DNA of 64,000 bases from Lentzea terrae (lineage in GTDB: Bacteria; Actinomycetota; Actinomycetes; Mycobacteriales; Pseudonocardiaceae): positions 1 through 64,000 of the forward strand of contig NZ_QFWW01000002.1 of assembly GCF_003265345.1 (NCBI RefSeq). The letters are read 5' to 3'. Both the position numbers and the translations under genes were made by a program. Shown here piece after piece: positions 32,949 to 41,701 of the stretch. Every line of letters begins with the position of its first letter. The first letter of the stretch is position 1. A model generated the notes under the pieces. It ran no database searches. It was not told where the DNA came from and saw nothing but the letters and a program-made list of their open reading frames with translations.

Positions 32949-33973
32949 GAGTTGCTGGGCCGCTTGGGCTTACGGGTGGCCGGTTTCTTCTTCGGGGTGG
33001 CCGTGGACGCCCGGACCGTCGGCGGCTTCGGCTTCTCCGCCGCGACGACGGTCAGCTTCGGCTTCGGGGCCGGTTCCTCGGCCGGCTTGCGCACCGACTG
33101 CTGTATTCCCTGGACCGCGGTCCACGCCGGGTTCGCCTCGGCGGCGGGGGAAGCAGCGGGCACCGGCTCGTCGGGGCGCGTCGTCGCGATGCGCGTGGCG
33201 GCACGACGCGACCAGCGGGTCGGCCGGGCGGCGCGGATCGGCTCGTCCACCGACGTGGTGGCCGAGGTCGAGACCCGCCGGGTGGGCGCCTTCACGGCGG
33301 CGCCGACGAGGAACAGCGTCGGGCGGTACAGCTTGTGCTGCTTCACCACCGACTCCAGCTGACCGACCGTGGTGTGCACGACCAGCTCGTCGGCCTGGCT
33401 CACCTTGTACGCGACGACGACCGGGGTGTCGGCCGAGTAGCCGCCCGCCAGCAGCTTCTCCACGAACTGGCCGGTGCGCGCACCCGACACCGTGGCGGCC
33501 ATCGTGGTCTGCAGGGCGGCGAACTCACTGACCAGCTCGCTGCTCTCCGGCGAGATCAGCACGGTCGACGACGCCTCGGTCAGCGTGAGCTCGCGGCCGA
33601 TCTTGGCGGCAGCGGCGGCGACCACGGACACGCCGGGCACGACCTCGACCTCGAGACCGAGCCGCACGCACAGGTCGTGCTGCTCCTGCACACCACCACC
33701 GGTCGCGGCGTCACCGGCGTGCAGCCGGACGACGGCCTGCCGGGACGCGGCGGCCCTGCGGTACAGGTCGGTGATCTCCTCCTGCGTGACGCGCGAGAAG
33801 TCGACCAGCTCGGCGTCGGCGCGGGCGTGCTCGCGGACGCACTCGGCGTCCACCGCGCTGGGGGCCCAGATGACGACGTCGGCTTCCGCGATGCGGCGCG
33901 CGCCTCGGAGAGTGATGAGGTCGGCGGCGCCCGGACCAGCGCCGACGAAAGAAACCCGACCGGTCGTCGTCAC
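32945..33973 (-). CDS. cobM: Precorrin-4 C11-methyltransferase (CobM) with long Lys/Pro-rich tail
   Basis: A 342-residue protein. Residues 1-230 are a tetrapyrrole methyltransferase with VSFVGAGPGAADLITLRGARR, LHAGDAATGGGVQEQHD and VEVVPGVSVVAAAAAKIGRELT, the CobM order. The usual H-S-G-D-P segment is changed to HAGDAATG. Residues about 231-342 are a low-complexity tail rich in Arg, Thr, Pro and Lys that normal CobM (about 250 residues) lacks. GTG 33973 has a GGAG site upstream. It methylates C-11 of precorrin-4 in the aerobic pathway. It is coupled to cobL by a four-base overlap. Confidence 0.85.
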   Translation of the reverse strand: MTTTGRVSFVGAGPGAADLITLRGARRIAEADVVIWAPSAVDAECVREHARADAELVDFSRVTQEEITDLYRRAAASRQAVVRLHAGDAATGGGVQEQHDLCVRLGLEVEVVPGVSVVAAAAAKIGRELTLTEASSTVLISPESSELVSEFAALQTTMAATVSGARTGQFVEKLLAGGYSADTPVVVAYKVSQADELVVHTTVGQLESVVKQHKLYRPTLFLVGAAVKAPTRRVSTSATTSVDEPIRAARPTRWSRRAATRIATTRPDEPVPAASPAAEANPAWTAVQGIQQSVRKPAEEPAPKPKLTVVAAEKPKPPTVRASTATPKKKPATRKPKRPSNS

Positions 33974-34002
33974 GACAGCTCCACAGGGGTTCGGACTTTG
34001 GC

Positions 34003-35382
34003 TTAAGCGAAGACCGTACCGCTTGCCGCTCCGGCCACGAACGGGTGGCAGGCCCGCACGAACCTGGCTACCGCTTCCGGATCACCGGCGGGGTGCGTGT
34101 GGAGGTACGACGCGTGCACCCCACCGGCCACGAAACCTTCCGCGACCGGTCGGGAGTCGACGCCGCGCCAGTGCCACGCGGGCGGCGTCGAGTGCGGTGC
34201 GGACAACTGGGTCCGGTGGAACTCGTGGCCGGTCACGCGGCTGCCCGGCGGGTGCAGCGGCGAGCCGGTGGCCGCGACGGCGTCCCGGTAGCCCAGGGTC
34301 AGCTTCGGCGTCATGAACCCGTCGGCGTCGAGCACCCCGCACATCGGGTGCCCGTCGAGTGATCTCGCGAGGTAGAGCAGCCCGCCGCACTCGGCGTGCA
34401 CCGGCGCACCCGATCGAGCGAACCTCGCGACGGCCTCGCGCAACTTCGCGTTGGCTGACAAAGCTTCCGCGTGTTGTTCCGGGAACCCGCCGGGCAGCAC
34501 GAGGCCGGCGGTTCCGTGTGGAAGATCTTCGTCGTTGAGCGGATCGACGACGGCGACGGCCGCGCCTGCCGCTTTGAGGACCTCGACGTGTTCCGCGTAG
34601 CCGAACGTGAAAGCCGCTCCACCTGCGACCGCGATCAACGGCTCGCCGGCGACTCTCTCGACCTGCGGTTCCCACGCGGCAACGGCCATCGCGGGCACCG
34701 AACTGGCGAGCCTGCGCACGGCGTCGAGGTCGACGTGTTTGGCGACTGCGGCGGCGATCGCGTCTACGGCCTGCACTGCTTCTGTGCCGTGCTCCGCCGC
34801 CGTCACCAGGCCCAAATGCCTGGAGGGCAACGAGAACTGCGGGTCGCGCGGCAGCACGCCGAGCACGTCGAGGCCGACCTCGTCACACGCCGACCTGAGC
34901 ACCTGCTCGTGGCGTTCCGAACCGACCTGGTTGAGGATCACGCCGCCCAGCCGGACCGTGGGGTCGTAGCCGCGGAAGCCGTGCAGTAGCGCGGCGAGCG
35001 ATCGGCTTTGACCTCTCGCGTCCACGACGAACAGCACGGGCGCGTTGATCAGCTTGGCGACGTGGGCAGTTGAGCCGACGCCGGCCGTGTCGACTCGGCC
35101 GTCGAACAGCCCCATCACGCCTTCGACCACGGCGATGTCGGAGTTCTTGGCTCCGTGCGCGAACAGGCCCGGGATCCGGTGCTCGCCGACGAGCACCGGG
35201 TCGAGGTTGCGGCCCGGCCGGTTGGTGGCCAGCGAGTGGTAGCCGGGGTCGATGTAGTCCGGGCCGACCTTGAACGGTGCGACCCGGGATCCGGCTCTGC
35301 GGAGCGCGGCCATGAGGCCCGTGGCGACGGTGGTCTTGCCGCTGCCCGACGCTGGGGCGGCAACGACCAGCCGGTTCACCAT
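34003..35382 (-). CDS. cobB: Cobyrinate a,c-diamide synthase
   Basis: A 459-residue ATP- and glutamine-dependent amidase. The N-terminal half has the ATPase P-loop APASGSGKTTVATGL and the DRGVDTAG-type loop (FDGRVDTAG); the C-terminal class I glutamine amidotransferase domain has the catalytic cysteine in HAECGGLLYLA and a His near YHEFHR (VTGHEFHRTQL). It amidates side chains a and c of cobyrinate. Its start region (ATGGTGAACCGG) is part of a degenerate triple repeat that also includes the end of cobO. Operon member downstream of cobO by 97 bases. Confidence 0.95.
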   Translation of the reverse strand: MVNRLVVAAPASGSGKTTVATGLMAALRRAGSRVAPFKVGPDYIDPGYHSLATNRPGRNLDPVLVGEHRIPGLFAHGAKNSDIAVVEGVMGLFDGRVDTAGVGSTAHVAKLINAPVLFVVDARGQSRSLAALLHGFRGYDPTVRLGGVILNQVGSERHEQVLRSACDEVGLDVLGVLPRDPQFSLPSRHLGLVTAAEHGTEAVQAVDAIAAAVAKHVDLDAVRRLASSVPAMAVAAWEPQVERVAGEPLIAVAGGAAFTFGYAEHVEVLKAAGAAVAVVDPLNDEDLPHGTAGLVLPGGFPEQHAEALSANAKLREAVARFARSGAPVHAECGGLLYLARSLDGHPMCGVLDADGFMTPKLTLGYRDAVAATGSPLHPPGSRVTGHEFHRTQLSAPHSTPPAWHWRGVDSRPVAEGFVAGGVHASYLHTHPAGDPEAVARFVRACHPFVAGAASGTVFA

Positions 35383-35518
35383 CTGGTCCCCCGCTGAGCC
35401 CGGCGGGCGGCGTCCCTCAGCCTGTTCGCCACCCGGCCTCCCCGCTCACCCCGGCCGGCGGCGTCGCCCATCAGCCCGCTCACCACTCGATCCCCCGCTG
35501 GCCCTTCTGCCCGGCGTC
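35364..35518 (-). repeat. Three degenerate 51-53-bp units covering the cobO 3' end and cobB start
   Basis: On the minus strand, units begin GACGCCGGGCAG (35518), GACGCCGCCGGC (35465) and GACGCCGCCCGC (35414), continue through a CAGCGGGGGA-like core and end with TGGTGA(G/A)C(C/G)GGCTG (first and third). Unit 1 overlaps the last codons and stop of cobO; unit 3 contains the first codons of cobB. Similarity is clear but imperfect. It looks like an old tandem triplication of the cobO tail, of which the last unit now provides a cobB start. Confidence 0.65.
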
Positions 35519-36094
35519 CATCGGGTGCTTGACCTTGGTCATCTCCACCACGAGGTCGGCGGCCTCGATCAACTTCTCCGGCGCGTACCGGCCCGTGATC
35601 ACCACGTGCTGGTGGCCGGGCCGGTTGACCAGCGTGTCCACGACCTCGTCGACGTCGATCCAGCCCCAGTGCAGCGGGTAGGTGAACTCGTCGAGCACGT
35701 AGAACCCGTGGCGTTCGGCCTGCAAGCGCCGTGCGATCTCCTGCCAGCCTTCAAGCGCTGCGGCGGCGTGGTCCTCCTCGGAGCCCTGCTTGCGGGACCA
35801 CGACCAGCCCTCGCCCATCTTGTGCCACTCGACCGCGCCGCCCTCGCCGGTCTCGTCGTGCAACCGGCCGAGCGCCTTGAACGCGGTCTCCTCGCCGACC
35901 TTCCACTTGGCGGACTTCACGAACTGGAACACGCCGATGTCCCAGCCCTGGTTCCAGCCGCGCAACGCCATGCCGAAGGCCGACGTCGACTTCCCCTTCA
36001 TCTCACCGGTGTGCAGCATGAGCAACGGCCGGTTGCGCCGCTGCCGCGTCGTCAGGCCGTCCTTCGGCACCGCGGTGGGCTGTCCCTGTGGCAC
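35480..36094 (-). CDS. cobO: Cob(I)yrinic acid a,c-diamide adenosyltransferase (CobO)
   Basis: A 204-residue CobA/CobO-type adenosyltransferase. The N-terminal P-loop GEMKGKSTSAFG is the atypical ATP site, then FYVLDEFTYPLHWGWID carries the Walker B region and VVITGRYAPEKLIEAADLV is conserved. It adds adenosyl to Co(I) corrinoid. GTG 36094 is preceded by GGAGAAACCC. It lies between the chelatase and cobB genes in the riboswitch-controlled operon. Its C-terminus is the first unit of the downstream repeat. Confidence 0.95.
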   Translation of the reverse strand: MPQGQPTAVPKDGLTTRQRRNRPLLMLHTGEMKGKSTSAFGMALRGWNQGWDIGVFQFVKSAKWKVGEETAFKALGRLHDETGEGGAVEWHKMGEGWSWSRKQGSEEDHAAAALEGWQEIARRLQAERHGFYVLDEFTYPLHWGWIDVDEVVDTLVNRPGHQHVVITGRYAPEKLIEAADLVVEMTKVKHPMDAGQKGQRGIEW

Positions 36095-36106
36095 TTGGGT
36101 TTCTCC

Positions 36107-38008
36107 TTATGCGGCGCGAACGACGCCGGCGAGGTGGTCGGCGTTGAGCTGGTCGAGGCGGACACAGGTGCCCTGCAACGCCTCGGCGATCTTCTGCGCG
36201 AGGCCGAGCCGGATGTGGCCCTGTTCGCAGTCGACGACGACCACGGCGGTCTGTTCGAGCAGGCCGGCCGCCTTCAGCGCGTCCTTGGTCGGGTCGCCGC
36301 CGAGGCCGGACGACGTGGCGCGGCCGTCGGTCAGCAGCACGACGAGCGGGCGCTTCTGCGGGTCCCTGAGGCGTTCGATCTCCAGGACCTTGTGGGCCTT
36401 CAGCAGTCCGTCCGCCAGCGGGGTCCGGCCGCCGGTGCGCATCTTCTTGAGCCGGGTCGCGGCCGCGTCCACGGAAGTCGTTGGCGGCAAAGCGACTTCG
36501 GCCTGGTTGCCGCGGAAGGTGACCACGCCGACCTTGTCCCGGCGCTGGTAAGCATCACGCAGCAGGGAGACGACCGCGCCGCTGACCGCCGACATCCGCT
36601 GCCGTGCGGCCATCGAGCCGGACGCGTCGACGACGAACAGGACGAGGTTGGACTCCTTGCCCTCCTTGACGGCCTTGCGCAGGTCCGCCGCCGTGAGGAC
36701 GAGTCCGGGGCTGGTCCGGCCGCGCGCGTGCTGGTGCGGCGCGGCGTTCATCAGCGTGTCGACGAGATGCAGGCCAGATCCGTCTACTTTGGACGAACGG
36801 ACGATCCGGCCGGTGCGGGCGCGGGCCCTGGAGCGCTTGCCGGGCGCGCCTTCGCCCACGCCGGGCACCTCGAGCAGCCGCGCCTTGAACGCGGGCGCGG
36901 GTTCCGGTGCCGGACGGTCGTTGGGCGCGTTTCCGTTGCCCGCCGGGCCTTCCTGCGGTTCGGGCAGCTCGCCGCCGCCGGGGCCGTCGTCGTCCGGGCC
37001 TTCTGGCTCGTCCGCGTGCTCGGCCGCCTCGCGCATCGCGTCCTCGAGCTGCTGCTCCTCGATGCCGGGCTCGTCGAACGGGTCGCGGCGGCGCCGGTGC
37101 GGCAGGGCGAGCCGGACCGCCGCCTCGACGTCGGCTACCTCGACCTCGGTTGCGCCCCGCCAGGCCGCGTGGGCGGTGGCGGCACGGGCGACGACGAGGT
37201 CCGCACGCATGCCGTCGACCTCGAAAGCCGCGCACACAGCGGCGATCCTGCGCAGCTCACTGTCCGGAAGGGACACTGCCTTGAGGTTCTCGCGAGCTTC
37301 TGCGATCTGCTGCTTGAGCTTGGCGTCTTCCTGGGCCCACTGCGCCGCGAACGTCACGGGGTCGGCCTCGTACGCGAGCCGGCGCCGGATCACCTCGGTG
37401 CGGATGCCGACGTCCCGCGCGGCCTTCACCGCGACCGTGAGCCCGAACCGGTCGAGCAACTGCGGCCTGAGCTCGCCCTCCTCGGGGTTCATGGTGCCGA
37501 CCAGCAGGAACTGCGACGGGTGGGAGATCGACACACCCTCGCGTTCCACGTGCGCGCGGCCCATCGCGGCGGCGTCGAGCAGCAAATCGACCAGGTGGTC
37601 GTGCAGCAGGTTGACCTCGTCGACGTAGAGCACGCCCCGGTGCGCCGACGCGAGCAGTCCTGGCTGGAACGCCCGCACACCCTCGGTCAGCGCCTTCTCC
37701 AGGTCGAGCGACCCGACGAGCCGGTCCTCGGTGGCACCGACGGGCAGCTCGACGAGCTTCGCGGGCCGGCGTTCGGCGGCCTCGTGCGGCGCGTCCGGGC
37801 AGTCGGTGCTGCCGGGAACGCACCCGAAGCGGCAGTTCTGCGAGACGTCCAGCTCGGGCAGCAACGCGGCCAGGGCACGCACGATCGTCGACTTCGCGGT
37901 CCCCTTCTCGCCGCGGACGAGAACACCGCCGATGCCGGGGTGCACGGCGTTCAGCAGCAGGGCCAGCCGGAGGTCGTCATGTCCGACGACAGCCGAAAAC
38001 GGGAACAT
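36107..38008 (-). CDS. AAA/VWA chelatase (ChlI-ChlD-type), putative cobaltochelatase subunit
   Basis: A 633-residue fusion of an AAA+ ATPase with a von Willebrand A domain. Walker [17 protein letters not shown]; Walker [15 protein letters not shown]; a Pro/Glu-rich linker at about residues 325-390; MIDAS site in [14 protein letters not shown]. Such proteins drive metal insertion into tetrapyrroles together with a large subunit (ChlH/BchH or CobN). Being first in a cobalamin operon right after a cobalamin riboswitch, cobalt insertion is the natural guess; no cobN is in the window. ATG 38008 starts with [13 protein letters not shown], the family N-terminus. Confidence 0.9.
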   Translation of the reverse strand: MFPFSAVVGHDDLRLALLLNAVHPGIGGVLVRGEKGTAKSTIVRALAALLPELDVSQNCRFGCVPGSTDCPDAPHEAAERRPAKLVELPVGATEDRLVGSLDLEKALTEGVRAFQPGLLASAHRGVLYVDEVNLLHDHLVDLLLDAAAMGRAHVEREGVSISHPSQFLLVGTMNPEEGELRPQLLDRFGLTVAVKAARDVGIRTEVIRRRLAYEADPVTFAAQWAQEDAKLKQQIAEARENLKAVSLPDSELRRIAAVCAAFEVDGMRADLVVARAATAHAAWRGATEVEVADVEAAVRLALPHRRRRDPFDEPGIEEQQLEDAMREAAEHADEPEGPDDDGPGGGELPEPQEGPAGNGNAPNDRPAPEPAPAFKARLLEVPGVGEGAPGKRSRARARTGRIVRSSKVDGSGLHLVDTLMNAAPHQHARGRTSPGLVLTAADLRKAVKEGKESNLVLFVVDASGSMAARQRMSAVSGAVVSLLRDAYQRRDKVGVVTFRGNQAEVALPPTTSVDAAATRLKKMRTGGRTPLADGLLKAHKVLEIERLRDPQKRPLVVLLTDGRATSSGLGGDPTKDALKAAGLLEQTAVVVVDCEQGHIRLGLAQKIAEALQGTCVRLDQLNADHLAGVVRAA

Positions 38009-38039
38009 GCTCGGCAAAGTCCTTCCTCGGGTGTCCACG

Positions 38040-38175
38040 CCCGTGGTCGGTGATCAAGAGAGGGGCGAGTTCCTGACTCCCGGTCTCTCCAAGGACCGGT
38101 CACAGTCGCGGGACGGCGCCGGATTCACACCGGCTTCCTCGCACTCCCCTCACAGCCCCGGCATCGTCGCATTTC
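38040..38175 (-). promoter_or_regulatory. Cobalamin riboswitch
   Basis: Read on the minus strand, 38138-38102 contains GCCGGTGTGAATCCGGC and the B12-box pieces CCCGCGACTGTGA, the hallmark of the adenosylcobalamin riboswitch core, followed by a helix before the start codon of the chelatase gene at 38008. It should repress chelatase-cobO-cobB-cobM-cobL-cobJ when cobalamin is plentiful. Boundaries are approximate. Confidence 0.9.
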
Positions 38176-38213
38176 GCACCAGCCGGTCCAACAGCCAGGT
38201 GAGCGATCTCGCT

Positions 38214-39179
38214 TCAGAGCAGGCTCTGGAACGCAGCCCAAGCCTCCCGCACCTCGTCAGCGGTCCACTCCAGCGCGGGCTCGGCCACGGTGACCTCGGT
38301 CTTCGCGAGCGTCCCTGCCCGCCAGAACGAGCCGAGGAACTTGCCGCTCACCTCGGTCAGCCGCGCCGGATCACCCGGCAGGTGCAGCGCGAACTGGTGG
38401 GTGTGCGGCTCCGGCTGCCCCATCGCCTCTGCGACCACCTTGGCGTGCGCGACCTGCGCGCCGAGTCTCGGCAGCACGGTGTCGAGGCCGTGCATCGCCG
38501 ACAAAGCCGCAGGCCACTGCTGGAACAGCATGCCGCCGTACCGGTGCCGCCAGACCCGTGCCTGGTCGACGAAGTCCTGGGTGCCGGCGAGCGCCGCGCC
38601 GGACATGCCCTCCAGCGACTTGTAGAACGACACGTAGACCGAGTCGAACAGGCCGACGATCTCCGGGAGCGGCTTGCCGAGGCCGAACGTGCTCTCCCAC
38701 AGCCGGGCGCCGTCGAGGTGCACGACCGCGTCCCGTTCGCGCGCCTGATCCACCAGCATGGTCAGCTCGTCCCAGGTCGGCAGGATGAAGCCGGCCTCGC
38801 GGTCCGGTACCTCCAGCAACAACGTCCCGAACGGCTCGGGGCACGAGGCGACCTCCGAGTTCGCGACCTTGATCGGGCGTAAGCCGGACAGCACGGTCAG
38901 CGCGTCGTCCTCGTGGTGCAGCGGGTGGGCCTGCGGGTGCATCGCCACGATCGGGTTGTGCGTGCGGTCCGCCCAGCACTTCAGCGCGATCTGCTGAGCC
39001 ATCGTCCCGGTCGGCACGAACAGCGCGGCCTCGGTGCCCAGCAGCTGCGCGACCCGCTCCTCCAGCGCGCCCACCGGCCCACCGTCGCCGTAGCGGTCGG
39101 GCTCGACGTCCGGCACGGGGCCGAGCTCCTCCAGCAGGGTCCGCTTCCTGACTCCGGAGAGCTGTCGGTTCATCACCAC
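38214..39179 (-). CDS. Threonine aldolase / beta-eliminating lyase family protein
   Basis: A 321-residue fold-type I PLP enzyme of the threonine aldolase family. PTGTMAQQIALKCW is the PLP-phosphate region, VHLDGARLW contains the aspartate for the PLP ring nitrogen, and VYVSFYKSLEGMSGAAL the Schiff-base lysine. It would cleave L-threonine or allo-threonine to glycine and acetaldehyde. GTG 39179 lies four bases after the tetR stop and has GAGG upstream, so both form an operon; a later ATG at 39173 is an alternative. Confidence 0.88.
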   Translation of the reverse strand: MVMNRQLSGVRKRTLLEELGPVPDVEPDRYGDGGPVGALEERVAQLLGTEAALFVPTGTMAQQIALKCWADRTHNPIVAMHPQAHPLHHEDDALTVLSGLRPIKVANSEVASCPEPFGTLLLEVPDREAGFILPTWDELTMLVDQARERDAVVHLDGARLWESTFGLGKPLPEIVGLFDSVYVSFYKSLEGMSGAALAGTQDFVDQARVWRHRYGGMLFQQWPAALSAMHGLDTVLPRLGAQVAHAKVVAEAMGQPEPHTHQFALHLPGDPARLTEVSGKFLGSFWRAGTLAKTEVTVAEPALEWTADEVREAWAAFQSLL

Positions 39180-39183
39180 GGCA

Positions 39184-39690
39184 TCAAACCTCAGCCGCGA
39201 GCGCGTCGGCGAGCGAGATAACGCCTGCCCGGATCTCGGCCGCGGTCATGCCCTGGTCGAGCAGGAACGCAATGTGCTCGCCCCGCAGCACCGCCAGCAC
39301 GGTGTGTGCCTTGAAGGTGGAGCCGACCAGCTTCGCGAGCCGGTCCACGGTGAGCTGGAAGTTGCCCTCGCAGCTGCGGACCGTGGTTCGCTCGACGGCG
39401 ATGACCAGCGGCAACGACGCCAGCACGTGGTCGAACAGCGTGCCGGCGAACTCGCCTGCGCTGCGGCACTCCAGCGACGCGACCTGGATCCACGAGGCGG
39501 CCGTCGAGTCGACCACGGCCTGGATCAGGCCCGCCTTGTCACCGAACCGGCGGAACACGGTGCCCTTGCCCACACCTGCCGCGGCCGCGACGTCGTCGAT
39601 CGACACGGCCTCGATGCCTCGCTCGCAGATCAGGTCGGTGGCGGCGGCCAGGATCGCGGCCTGGTTGCGGGCGGCGTCTGCTCGAACCAC
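39184..39690 (-). CDS. TetR family repressor
   Basis: A 168-residue TetR regulator. The N-terminal HTH reads NQAAILAAATDLICERG and VSIDDVAAAAGVGKGTVFRRF. The C-terminal ligand-binding domain is unspecific. GTG 39690 has AAGGGAGAG upstream. It is divergent from a quinone oxidoreductase gene; two palindromes in the 80-bp gap (39709-39753) are its probable operators, and the promoter in the same gap would be blocked when bound. The threonine aldolase gene is cotranscribed with it. Confidence 0.92.
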   Translation of the reverse strand: MVRADAARNQAAILAAATDLICERGIEAVSIDDVAAAAGVGKGTVFRRFGDKAGLIQAVVDSTAASWIQVASLECRSAGEFAGTLFDHVLASLPLVIAVERTTVRSCEGNFQLTVDRLAKLVGSTFKAHTVLAVLRGEHIAFLLDQGMTAAEIRAGVISLADALAAEV

Positions 39691-39699
39691 GACTCTCCC

Positions 39700-39753
39700 T
39701 TGACATAAGCGGACCGACAGTCCGTATAGTAACAACCGGACCGACGGTCCGCT
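39700..39753. promoter_or_regulatory. Promoter with two TetR-like operators
   Basis: TTGACA (39700-39705) and TATAGT (39725-39730), 19 bp apart, form a strong promoter reading toward the oxidoreductase. GCGGACCGACAGTCCG (39709-39724) sits in the spacer and CCGGACCGACGGTCCG (39736-39751) just after the -10; both share the core CGGACCGAC(A/G)GTCCG, a near-perfect palindrome. Confidence 0.75.
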
Positions 39754-39770
39754 TACTGGGGAGGACAGCG

Positions 39771-40604
39771 ATGAAGGCAGTGCGGTTTCACGAATTCGGT
39801 GGGCCCGAGGTGCTGAAGGTCGAGGAGGTCGAGGACCCCGTGGGCGACACGCTCGTCGACGTCACCGCGATCGGCCTCAACTACGGCGAGACGGTCATCC
39901 GGCGCGGCAAGGGCAAAGAGCTGTTCCCGTGGTACCCGGGACCGAGTCTCCCGGCGATCCTCGGCTCGGAAGTCGTTGGCACCACAAGAGATGGCCGCCG
40001 CGTCATGGGTGTGCCACGCGACGGCGCGTACGCCACGAAGGCCGTCATCGAGCACCCGATCGAGCTACCCGACGACGTGAGCGACCACGAAGCGCTCGCA
40101 CTCCTGCTCCAAGGCACCACGGCAGTGGCGGCCACGAAGGCTGCGCGCATCCAGCCCGGTGACCGAGTGCTGGTCGAAGCGGCGAACGGAGGCGTCGGCA
40201 CCCTGCTCGTGCAGCTCGCGGAACGACAGGGCGCGACCGTGCTGAAGGCGTCGAGCAAGGGCGGCATCGGCTACGACTGGGACGGCCTCGAACCGGTCGA
40301 CGTCGTGTTCGAGTCGATCGGCGGCCAGGTCGGCAGGAACGCGTTCGAGCTGCTCAAGGACGGCGTGGGCCGGATGGTCGTGTTCGGTTACGCGAGCGGC
40401 GAGCCGTTGGACGTCACGGCGAGCGACATCTTCCGCAAGGGCGTCGCGGTCATGGGTCTCCCCCAGAACACCACGCCCGAGGAGGTGCTCGGCCTGAACC
40501 TCGAACCCGTGCTCGGCGACGTCTACCGGCTCGACGAGATCGCCTCAGCGCACAAAGCACTCGAAGCCCGCACCACGCGAGGCAAGCTCATCGCGCGACC
40601 GTGA
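39771..40604 (+). CDS. Zinc-binding-type quinone oxidoreductase (MDR family)
   Basis: A 277-residue NADPH-dependent medium-chain reductase. Residues 1-110 are the GroES-like domain (KAVRFHEFGGPEVLKVEE), and VLVEAANGGVGTLLVQLAERQGA is the dinucleotide-binding loop (about 140-165). It is about 45 residues shorter than the typical 320. It should reduce quinones or enones; no zinc ligands are needed. Regulated, by inference, by the divergent TetR gene. Its last 17 bases overlap the convergent P450 gene. Confidence 0.92.
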   Translation: MKAVRFHEFGGPEVLKVEEVEDPVGDTLVDVTAIGLNYGETVIRRGKGKELFPWYPGPSLPAILGSEVVGTTRDGRRVMGVPRDGAYATKAVIEHPIELPDDVSDHEALALLLQGTTAVAATKAARIQPGDRVLVEAANGGVGTLLVQLAERQGATVLKASSKGGIGYDWDGLEPVDVVFESIGGQVGRNAFELLKDGVGRMVVFGYASGEPLDVTASDIFRKGVAVMGLPQNTTPEEVLGLNLEPVLGDVYRLDEIASAHKALEARTTRGKLIARP

Positions 40605-41673
40605 CGGACCGAGGCGCGCGGAACGACAGCAGGTTGAGCCACTCCGGCGACGGCCCGGTCAGGTGCAACGACGGCTCGTGCTCGGCAACGGTCTGCAGCA
40701 CCACGGCAGCCTCCAGCCGAGCCAGCCCCGCACCGAGACAGAAGTGGCGGCCATAACCGAATGCCAGGTGCCGAGGGTCGTTCTCCTTGCCGCTCAACAA
40801 CAACACGAGCTCAGCACCGGCAGGCACGCGCACACCGGACAAGACGACCTCACGAGCAGTCAGCCGTCGCCAGGTCACCACGGGCGTGTCCGTCCGCAGC
40901 ACGTCCTCCACGAACGACTCGGCGACCTTCCGCTCAACCAACCGCGCCCACAACGAGCGGTCCTGCAACGCACGGCGCAAAGCCGTGGACAACAACTGAG
41001 TGGTCGTCTCCTGACCGGCGATCAGCAGGAAGTAGCAAAGCCCGGCGGAGTCCTCTGCGGACACACCGGCGTCGGCGAGAGCGCAGAACAACTCGCCATC
41101 CCGCGCGTCGTAGCGCTTGATCAGCCACTGGTGGAAGTCGCCGACGTCGTCGACCAGCTCCAGCTGCCGTTCACGCGAGATGTCGCCCCAGAAGAACTCC
41201 AACGACCCCGAGCTCCAGCGCTTCAACGTCGGGATGTCGACGTTCTCCAGGCCGAGCAGCTCCATCAGCACGATCGCCGGCAGGTCCCACGCGAGCGAAC
41301 TGACAAGATCATTTTGGCTGAGACCCGCACCACCCAGCCGTTCCAAAACGAGCGACCGGATGCGAGGCTCCGCAGCGGCAACGCGGACCGGCGTGAAGAA
41401 CGACGCGACGAGGCGCCGCAAACTCGCGTGCGACGCTGACCCGTTGTTCGCGAGCGTCGGCGGCAACGAGAAGCGAGCCCTGACCAGGGCGCGCAACGCG
41501 GCCGGCGCGACCGGCGTGACGGCGGTCAGGGCGTTGTCGGGCAGGAAGGTGACCGGGTCGGCCAGCACGGCGCGCACGTCGTCGTAGTCCGACACCACCC
41601 AGCGGCCGTCGACGAACTGCACCGGCGAGGTGAGTTCGGCACGCGTGAAGGTGAACAGGTCCACGAGCGGCAC
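40588..41673 (-). CDS. Cytochrome P450
   Basis: A 361-residue soluble P450. I-helix motif FLLIAGQETTTQLL, K-helix region EDVLRTDTPVVTWRR, and heme-binding FGYGRHFCLGAGLARLE with the thiolate Cys312. It is a little short (usual 400), starting VDLFTFTRAELTSP. The substrate cannot be read from sequence. No ferredoxin gene is adjacent. GTG 41673 has no ribosome site. Convergent with the quinone oxidoreductase, divergent from bioF. Confidence 0.95.
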   Translation of the reverse strand: MPLVDLFTFTRAELTSPVQFVDGRWVVSDYDDVRAVLADPVTFLPDNALTAVTPVAPAALRALVRARFSLPPTLANNGSASHASLRRLVASFFTPVRVAAAEPRIRSLVLERLGGAGLSQNDLVSSLAWDLPAIVLMELLGLENVDIPTLKRWSSGSLEFFWGDISRERQLELVDDVGDFHQWLIKRYDARDGELFCALADAGVSAEDSAGLCYFLLIAGQETTTQLLSTALRRALQDRSLWARLVERKVAESFVEDVLRTDTPVVTWRRLTAREVVLSGVRVPAGAELVLLLSGKENDPRHLAFGYGRHFCLGAGLARLEAAVVLQTVAEHEPSLHLTGPSPEWLNLLSFRAPRSVTVAR

Positions 41674-41701
41674 GCTAGTCGGCGGATGGGAGACTCAGGC
41701 G

